From Chrysochromulina parva (Eukaryota > Haptophyta > Prymnesiales > Chrysochromulinaceae), in contig PJAB01001004.1 of assembly GCA_002887195.1 (NCBI GenBank), positions 1 to 18,305 of the forward strand: 18,305 bases of DNA, read 5' to 3'. Positions within the stretch are counted from its first letter, which is position 1; every line of letters starts with the position of its first letter. Shown here one piece after another: positions 7,201 through 13,682 of the stretch. A program made the translations under genes and the position numbers. The notes under the pieces are model-generated. The model made no database searches, was not told the DNA's origin, and saw only the letters and a list, made by a program, of their open reading frames with translations.

Positions 7201-8490
7201 ATGGCACAAACCGAAAGTGGAACTGCACGCACGTGCGTAGGCCCTTTCTATCCGGCCGTCTCGCCCGACCTGCAGGAGCAATTGCCGGTCCTCCTTTCGA
7301 ATCACGTGTTGCATAACATGTCGCGTTCCGACGTCCCTGAGGTGCGCCGGGTGCACGGACCGCCCCTCGGAAAATTCGTCTGTGTTCCTCCAGACCCACC
7401 CCAAGACGACGGTGCAGTCGCGCTGTGGGCCCTACACCAAGAGACGAAGCAAGGAAAGCTCACGATCCGCAGCGGCCCTGGCCCGATTGGTGACGTCACG
7501 CAGCGCCTGCCAAAGCTCGGCCCGCACAAGGAGCCATGGGCCAACGTGACTATTGGCGACGCAGATCGCCACAAAGGGTTGCTTTCTGACGCTGTCAATG
7601 CCGACCAGGGCGGGGCCACACGGCTTCAGAACAAGTTTGCCTTCAGCGATAAGGACTACATGCGGGCCACAACCGACGAGCTGTCGCGGCGAAATGCGGC
7701 GCTCAACATGGCCGTGTATGAGCAACTCGTTGCCGATAAGTATGTTGAGGAGGAGCTCGTCTGCGCACTCTATCTCCAGCGGGTACAGCGGCGCTCAGAA
7801 GAGATGAAGCGTGCACACAGGGAGACTTGCGAGCGGAACCGGGAGCGGTGCGCCTCAATCGACACGCCGTACGAGCGCAGCAAGAGGCGCATCACGCGCG
7901 AGGCGGCAATGGTCCGCGAGGCTGTGCTGCTGGAGACGCCGCGGTTTCGAGACATTGACGAACTGGTGACACCACGGCTCAGGGCCGAGGATCTGCACCG
8001 ACGCAACCCCGACATGTTCCCCAAGCCGCCGCCCCTCTCCTCTGGCTGGATAACGAGCTCCTCCGCCTTGTCGACGCCGCGAGACGCTCACGCGTCATCC
8101 GAGAGGACTTCTGAGATGGACCTGTCGGCCCGATCGATACCGGTACACGCGCCGCCCCAGAGCGTGCCGATGCGTGGGCCGGCTTCCCCGCGCGAGCTGC
8201 TTGATCGAGCACGCATGAAGCTCAGCCAGATGGGAGGCCAAGGCCTGCACAACCCGCCGTTCATATCGCAAGTGCCCACCGCCGTCAGCCACACGTATCA
8301 TCGCATCCGGATTCTTGACGAGAATGGGTTCAAGCTCGGCAAGACCCGTTCCGTGCCCTCGCCGCACGAGAGCGCCGCACCAGGCTCGCCTCGTAGCTCC
8401 GTGCAAAACTCGCCGCGCAATGGCAGCACGACCGCTGAGCCCATGATCTCCATGAAGTGGGCAAACGCCTCGCGGCCGCTCACGTTCTGA
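7201..8490 (+). CDS. Hypothetical protein, 429 residues, central charged helical region
   Basis: I do not recognise this family. The frame from ATG 7201 to TGA 8488 is open throughout and has the GC-rich codon use of its neighbours. The frame extends further upstream, but that part overlaps the end of the DUF1764 gene and reads as low-quality sequence, so 7201 is chosen. About residues 1-150 look globular, with many Pro and Gly. Residues about 155-260 are rich in Arg, Glu and Lys (for example QRVQRRSEEMKRAHRE) and probably form long helices. The C-terminal 170 residues are Ser/Pro-rich and disordered, with repeated SPR motifs (SPRSSVQNSPRN) that suit proline-directed kinases. No signal peptide or membrane span is seen. 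It begins 76 bp after the DUF1764 stop, on the same strand. Confidence 0.8.
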   Translation: MAQTESGTARTCVGPFYPAVSPDLQEQLPVLLSNHVLHNMSRSDVPEVRRVHGPPLGKFVCVPPDPPQDDGAVALWALHQETKQGKLTIRSGPGPIGDVTQRLPKLGPHKEPWANVTIGDADRHKGLLSDAVNADQGGATRLQNKFAFSDKDYMRATTDELSRRNAALNMAVYEQLVADKYVEEELVCALYLQRVQRRSEEMKRAHRETCERNRERCASIDTPYERSKRRITREAAMVREAVLLETPRFRDIDELVTPRLRAEDLHRRNPDMFPKPPPLSSGWITSSSALSTPRDAHASSERTSEMDLSARSIPVHAPPQSVPMRGPASPRELLDRARMKLSQMGGQGLHNPPFISQVPTAVSHTYHRIRILDENGFKLGKTRSVPSPHESAAPGSPRSSVQNSPRNGSTTAEPMISMKWANASRPLTF

Positions 8491-8964
8491 GGGTGTTTCG
8501 TGTTTTGAGGGTGTTTTGAGGGCACGTCGTACACCCGGAGAGCGGAGTGTAGTAGAGGCAAGAGCCTGGGCATGGCGCATGGCGCGCATCCCCGGCAATA
8601 CAGTGGATCGGTGTTCGGTGCGCTCGGCCCGGTTCCACTGCCAACCAACGGGTTACAGTCAAAGATCGGTGTGTCATCATAAAAATCAGTGACATGGTGA
8701 TCAACTATAAGCATTCTTAACAACATTCATCTTTGGTTTTCATGTCGTGTGTGGTCTTGTTCTCCTGGAGACGAGACGAGACCATTGGACGAGACACGCG
8801 ACAAACAGAAATCAGCGTGACTGACTGTGACTCTTTTAACTGCTTTTCCGTTCACGCCAGATAGATGAGAAACCCATCGGTATGTTCCGCAGCTTAGCCC
8901 GGTCACCACAGCACGCCACATCAATGCACCATGCGCTTGTGCGAGCACCTTGCCCTGGGAATAA
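8491..8964. other. Convergent intergenic region (3' flanks of the 429-residue gene and the JmjC gene)
   Basis: This 474-bp stretch lies between two stop codons facing each other and should hold two terminator/polyadenylation regions. A partly duplicated GAGGGTGTTT sequence follows the plus-strand stop (about 8490-8520). No coding frame is convincing. Confidence 0.5.
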
Positions 8965-10798
8965 CTAATGCTGCACCCACCCGTTGTAGTCTGCAAGGCT
9001 TGCGGGCATCTTGGCCAGGGGTTCCTTGCACTGCGTCCACTCGGCCTCGTCGTGCGCGTCGCGCGCCCACGCCTCCTTCATCGTGGCCATGATCTTGCGC
9101 TGCTCGGCCCATAAGGTGCCCGGGTGCTCGTACAGCTCATTCAGCGCAGGAGTCCACGGCTCTGGTGCGAGGCGTCTGGTATTGATCTCGAAGGCGAGCG
9201 CGAGATTGCGGTCGGTGCTCTTGATGACGTGCCAGTAGCCGTCGGGGATGTACACGGCATCGCCAGGCATCAGGCGCACATGCTGCACCGAGGCATTCGC
9301 GACGTGTGGGAAACGTTCTAGGTCCACACGGTCCACATTGAGGGGCGATAGGCCGTACTTGTCATGGTGGTCCATGTACATCTTTGCGCTCTCGTTGGGA
9401 TGACTCAAGTAAATGTCCTTGATGCCGTCGATCTGGAGCATCAGGTTGTCGTGCGTGTCGAAGTGCTGCGAGGACGTCGTGTTGCCGCGGCTGAACCACA
9501 TGCGCACCGCATGCATGCTATTATACAGCTCGTTGCATGCGAGCACCTGATGAGGGTGGCGATCAACGGCACTCAGCGGCACCCCGCGGCAATGAAAGCA
9601 CCTGAGTGGCAATCGATACCCATCCAGAGGCAGTCAGAGATCATCAGTGCCAATTACCCCGGGCAATCAGAGATCATCAGGGCCAATTACCTCGGGCAAT
9701 CAGAGATCATCAGGGCCAATTACCCCGGGCAATCAGAGATCATCAGGGCCAATTACCCCGGGCAATCAGAGATCATCAGGGCCAATTACCCCGGGCAGTG
9801 AGAGCTTCGTAGGCAAATCACTCAGCGTGTCGGTGATCGAGTGGATGCAGTATGTGGGTGCGTCCGGATGCCGATACTCGCGTATGAAACGGCAAAAGTC
9901 ATACCTGTGGGGAAGCGGAGGCGCCGTCGTGAGCGTTTGCATGCACTTGAAGACAATCTCCTCCGCATCGGGCATACCCCTCAGCAAGCGGGAAGCGATC
10001 GTTGTGCGAGATGCGGTTGTTCTTCTCCACGGTCACCCACCAGCGACCACCGCCCTTGAGCTCACAGCGCAGATGGTCCGCGTCGTCGCGAGCGCTGAGG
10101 AGCGCCTCATCTGACCAGTCGGTTAGGTTTGTCACTTTGGACGCGGCGCCACGTAGCAGCACCGGCTTGTATTTGGCGACGTGCTCGCGCCAAAAGTAGG
10201 GCGCGTCGGGCAGCAGCGCCGCGTGGTGCTCCTCGATGCTCTGCAAATCCATTTGCTCCCCAAATGATCTCAGGTGGCCACGGGGGCCTTCGCACTCCGC
10301 CCGGCCTTCGGCGCACGGCTCATCACCCTCGATGAGCACGCACTTGTGCACTTCGCAGTGGCGCGGCGAGGCGGCCGGTGCAATTGGTGCGAAGTCCAGA
10401 AACGGGGCAGTACTCGGGTCAGCCCAGTACTTGTCAAAGCCGTAGGCCTCCGTGCGCTTCTTCATGGCGAGCACAAACTTCTTGTCCCTCAGCACCATGC
10501 TCTTGTGCGTGAGCTCGATGGGCGCGTCCTCGTCGTCGCTGGCCACACGCTGAGTGCCCATGGCGTCCACGGCTTGTCGTTGGAGCGGCTGGCGTTCCGG
10601 CCACGTGTCAAAGTCGGGTGCTCCGGGATAGCAGCGGAAGCCGCTCGCAGCTGTGCAGTCGCCGCACTCCAAATTGAGTGGACCGTTCAGCTCGCCGCAC
10701 GGATAGGAGCAGTGCGGCTCGCAGTCTGCAGATGCTCGTCGCACGAGTCCAATAAAGCAGAAGGTGATCGCGAGCCCTCCGCCCGCGGCTGCACGCAT
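8965..10798 (-). CDS. Secreted/ER-lumenal JmjC (cupin_8, FIH-like) 2-oxoglutarate oxygenase, three exons
   Basis: The joined exons 10798-9978, 9904-9790 and 9546-8965 give 505 residues with exact phase agreement. The first 24 residues are a signal peptide (hydrophobic AITFCFIGLV, cleavage after RASA). A Cys-rich module follows (C26, C30, C34, ELNG, C45, C48). The JmjC/cupin_8 domain has Fe(II) ligands H340 and D342 (in SQHFDTHDN) and H418 (in DGYWHV). K355 lies 15 residues after the first His, as does the 2-oxoglutarate-binding Lys in factor-inhibiting-HIF. The catalytic set is therefore complete. Such enzymes hydroxylate protein side chains; here the substrate should be in the secretory pathway, which is inference. 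No KDEL-type retention signal ends the protein (NGWVQH). The gene diverges from the importin-alpha gene across 228 bp. Without the 73-bp intron, the reading would appear frameshifted at the GGGG at 9977-9980. Confidence 0.88.
9547..9789 (-). other. Intron 2 of the JmjC gene (243 bp, GT-AG, mostly a 33-bp tandem array)
   Basis: The donor is CCCGGG/GTAATT and the acceptor is CACCCTCATCAG/GTGCTC, phase 0, joining KLSLPG to VLACNEL. A nearer acceptor-like CACTCAG/GTGCT about 50 bases upstream gives the wrong frame and a stop, so it is a decoy. Five 33-bp units start at the donor. Confidence 0.85.
9633..9797 (-). repeat. 33-bp tandem repeat, 5 copies, spanning exon 2 end and intron 2
   Basis: There are exactly 165 bp in five 33-bp units with few differences. 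Each unit on the minus strand carries a donor-like CGGGGTAATT (GAGGTAATT in one copy) and the motif CTGATNATCTCTGATTGCC or a close variant. The first unit overlaps the exon 2 end and supplies the real donor. The others sit in the intron. Confidence 0.95.
9905..9977 (-). other. Intron 1 of the JmjC gene (73 bp, GT-AG)
   Basis: The donor is GAGGG/GTATGC and the acceptor is CTTCCCCACAG/GTATGA. Removing 73 bp joins AEG to YDFCRF in frame. The same GGTATG hexamer starts both the intron and the next exon, so the ends are short direct repeats. Confidence 0.85.
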
Positions 10799-11026
10799 TC
10801 TCACTCTCCCTCTCTCGCCTTCCTTTTTCGTGTTGCGATGTGCTGCGCACTCGGCATGCCCGAAACTTGGCTCGTACTTGGAAAAATGAATTTTCCAAAG
10901 CGCGCAGCGCACGCACGCACGGGTGCGACGACCTGGCTGATCATGAGGAAAAAAGGCCTCTCTTATGAAGAAAAAAGTGTGCGAGATTTCAGAAACCGAG
11001 CGAGCCAATCTCCTCGTGCGCTCGCA
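10799..11026. promoter_or_regulatory. Shared divergent promoter of the JmjC and importin-alpha genes
   Basis: Only 228 bp separate the two start codons, so regulatory sequence and both 5' UTRs must be compact. A hairpin with 8-bp perfect arms (TTGGAAAA...TTTTCCAA, about 10878-10899) sits near the middle, in an A/T-richer patch. No TATA box is clear. Confidence 0.55.
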
Positions 11027-12924
11027 ATGTCGCAGGCCTGGCTCGAGGCCAGCCCCGCACAGCTCATCGAGGGGATCAACTCTGACGAACCCACCCTTCA
11101 GCTGCCTGCAGTCACGCAGTTCCGTGAGCTCCTCAGCATCCCGAAAACGCCGCCAATCACGGAGGTGATCGCGGCGGGCGTGGTGCCGCGCTTCGTGCAG
11201 TTCCTGCAGTTCGCCGACAATCCGATGCTCCAATCCGAGGCGGCTTGGGCGCTCACGAACATCGCCGCGGGCACATCAGAGCACACACGTGCGGTGATCT
11301 CCAACGGCGCGGTGCCCATCCTCGTGCAGCTCCTCACGTCGCCGAATGACGACGTGCGCGAGCAGGCGGTGTGGGCGCTCGGCAACATCGCGGGCGACTC
11401 GCCCGAGACTCGCGACCTCGTCCTCTCGCACCAGGCCCTCGCGCCGCTGCTCGAGCAGCTGAATCCCCAGTCCAAGATCTCGATGCTGCGCCGAGGCACC
11501 TGGACGCTCTCCAACCTGTGCCGCGGCAAGCCGCAGCCGGCCTGGCACATGGTGGCGCCCGCGCTGCCAGTGCTCGCGCAGCTCATCTCATCCGACGACG
11601 AGGAGGTGCTCGCCGATGCTTGCTGGGCGCTCTTGCACCTCTGCGATGGCTCGAACGAGAAGATCCAGGCCGTGCTCGACACGGGCATCTGCGCGCGCAT
11701 CGTCGAGCTCATGGGTCACCAGTCTGTTAAGGTGCAGACGCCCGCGCTGCGCCTCGCGGGCAACATCGTCACGGGCGACGATCACCAGACGCAGTGCGTA
11801 ATCAACTGCAGCGCCCTTCCGCGTCTGCGCGCATTGGTGAGTGTTCGCCCCGTACGCCCGGCTCTGCAGTGGGGGTGGGGCCTCTGCATATCGGACCCTC
11901 CCTTGCGCGCCCCGCGCCGTGCGCGCAACATGCCCCCTGCGTGTTCGGCCCAGACCGCACCCACGTCATCCCCCCATCTCCCCCTTCTCAACTCCGGGGC
12001 TTACCTCACCCCCTTCCCCTCAATCCCTTGTGCTCTGCGCAGCTCAACTCGCCCAAGAAGGGCATTCGCAAGGAGGCGTGCTGGGCGATCTCGAACATCA
12101 TGGCGGGCACGCGCGAGCAGATCCAAGCGGTCATCGAGGCGAACGTCATCCCGCCGCTCACGCACATCTTCGACACCGCCGAGTTCGGTACCAAGAAGGA
12201 GGTGGCTTGGTCCATTTCCAACGCGACAAGCGGCGGCTCGCCCGAGCAGATCAGGTACCTGGTGCAGCAGGGATGCATCAAGCCGCTGTGCGACCTCCTC
12301 ACATGCAACGACCCGCGCCTCGTGACCGTCGCCCTCGAGGGCATCGAGAATGTGCTCAAGGCGGGCAAGCAGGAGGAGCTCTCCCATGGAGGCACCAACC
12401 CGTACACTACCGTAGTGGACGAGGCGGAAGGGATCGACAAGCTCAAGCAGCTGCAAGACCACTCCAAGGCGATGCACATCATCGAGACCTACATGAATGG
12501 GTTTCGGTACGATCGTATGAACACACCACCATCCGACCTGTCCAAGCTCGCGGCTGCGTTGCCGTTGGACACATTTCCGCACCACTTCATCTGCCCGATC
12601 TCGCAGGACGTGATGGCGGATCCCGTCAAGACGATCGACAACCACACTTACGACCGGGCATTCATTGAACGATGGTTCAAGCGTAAGACCACCAGCCCGC
12701 TGACCGGGCTGCGTCTAACCTCGAAGGCTCTCGTACCCCACCATGCGCTGCGTCTCGAGATCGAGGAATTTGTGAAGAGTCTGTTGCCCGAGCATGAGCC
12801 CGAGCAACACCGCGCCGTCGGCACTGACGACTCCTCGAGCGCCGTAACGAGCGCCGCCACAGGCACCGCCGCCGCCGCCGCCGTCGCCGCCTCTGTCGCC
12901 GCCGCCCCTGTCGCCGTGCGGTGA
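11027..12924 (+). CDS. Importin-alpha-like ARM-repeat protein with C-terminal U-box, no visible IBB domain
   Basis: Exons 11027-11836 and 12043-12924 encode 563 residues. Residues about 15-400 are the importin-alpha ARM array. It keeps the Trp...Asn pairs that bind nuclear localisation signals (W74/N78 in [12 protein letters not shown]116/N120 in [10 protein letters not shown], and later [11 protein letters not shown]). The family signature [17 protein letters not shown] and the C-terminal IKPLCDLL are present. After the last ARM comes a linker, then a U-box (about 448-515) with [27 protein letters not shown] and SPLTG, all typical of an E2-binding U-box E3. The tail is Ala-rich. Exon 2 is one open frame through both domains, so this is a real fusion rather than two genes joined. 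The basic IBB domain of normal importin-alpha is absent from the predicted N-terminus. An in-frame ATG at 10943 would add 28 residues without supplying one, and an upstream exon cannot be excluded. Confidence 0.88.
11837..12042 (+). other. Intron of the importin-alpha/U-box gene (206 bp, GT-AG)
   Basis: The donor is GCATTG/GTGAGT and the acceptor is CTCTGCGCAG/CTCAAC, in phase 0, joining LPRLRAL to LNSPKKGI as in other importin-alphas. The interior is C-rich with a pyrimidine-rich 3' half and no tandem array. Confidence 0.93.
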
Positions 12925-13682
12925 CGAATGTCTTGTGTCTGCCGGCTGTGCTATATATTTCACTACCTGTATGCGTGTGCGCCTGCTCGTAGCCGAGCAC
13001 GTCGGGGGGCGTAACAGTGCAGTGGGGGCACATGAGCGGAGGCCGGAGCGCCGAGCGGATACTTAGACACGTCACGCCGGCGGCTAGTTTGCGGTTCGGT
13101 GGGCGTGAGGCCCGGCTGAGTTCCATGCTGCGTGGCGGCCCCCCAAAGGAAAACGTACAACTTTTAAGTTTTAACATCAGTTCGGTTGCTGACGGACTTA
13201 TAGCTTGACCTTCCCATCCGGACGGCTCTTGTTCCAGCAAACGATTCATACTCGCACCTTCCGTTCGAGCTTCGTTGCACCTCATCGCTAATAAAAATGC
13301 CATGCCATACATCGAATGCGTACAATGGTCAAAATCCAATCGCCGTGTGCGCTGTGCTCCATCGCGTCCATTGGACTTGGAGTTTGCATGCCCCCCGAGG
13401 CACTCAAGCGTCGAGGAGTGTGTCCGAGACCACCAGGAGCGATAGGCAGTTGGGCTGCATGCGTGGCATTCCAAGTTGGGCAGCATTCGTGGCGGCAGCA
13501 TGCGTTGCAGTTGGGCTGCATGCGTGGCATTCCAAGTTGGGCTGCATTCGTGGCGGCTGCACGCGTCGCAGTTGGGCTGCATGCGCGGCATTCGACGAAT
13601 ACCCCTGAAACAGGGTGTTCAATGAGTTTGTGTCTCCACGTGGCGTCCCGTTGCGAACACCCCGCCCCTCAAAAAACCGCCC
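12925..13682. other. Convergent intergenic region between the importin-alpha and kinase genes
   Basis: This 758-bp stretch lies between two stop codons facing each other. It contains a TATATATTT just after the importin stop, an AATAAA at 13290-13295 that could be a late plus-strand polyadenylation signal (weak), and a 61-bp minisatellite. Open frames on both strands here are repetitive and not convincing as genes. Confidence 0.5.
13447..13593. repeat. 61-bp minisatellite, about 2.4 copies
   Basis: Units start at 13447, 13508 and 13569, each beginning CAGTTGGGCTGCATGCG. Each unit also holds two related sub-copies of GTTGGGC(T/A)GCAT(G/T)CGTGGC, so it grew from a smaller unit. 61 is not a multiple of 3, so the array does not keep a reading frame. 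Confidence 0.9.

Noticed and set aside
9595..9610. CACTCAG/GTGC as the JmjC intron 2 acceptor
   Set aside because: With the phase-0 donor it leads to a stop within a few codons; CATCAG/GTGCTC at 9547 keeps frame.
9633..9797. Regular 33-bp repeats considered as a CRISPR array
   Set aside because: The units are contiguous without unique spacers, lie in an intron of a eukaryotic gene, and start exactly at the splice donor.
9977..9980. Frameshift or sequencing error at GGGG in the JmjC gene
   Set aside because: A 73-bp GT-AG intron with a strong acceptor restores frame and gives family-like sequence, so no frameshift is needed.
10274..11026. Upstream extension of the importin-alpha frame
   Set aside because: It is antisense to JmjC exon 1 and lacks any IBB-like or ARM-like sequence.
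10799..11233. Upstream extension of the JmjC reading frame
   Set aside because: It runs antisense through the importin-alpha gene, and the signal peptide begins cleanly at the ATG at 10798.
12677..13591. 304-residue minus-strand frame across the importin 3' end and intergenic repeat
   Set aside because: It is antisense to the U-box region and then a repetitive translation of the 61-bp minisatellite.
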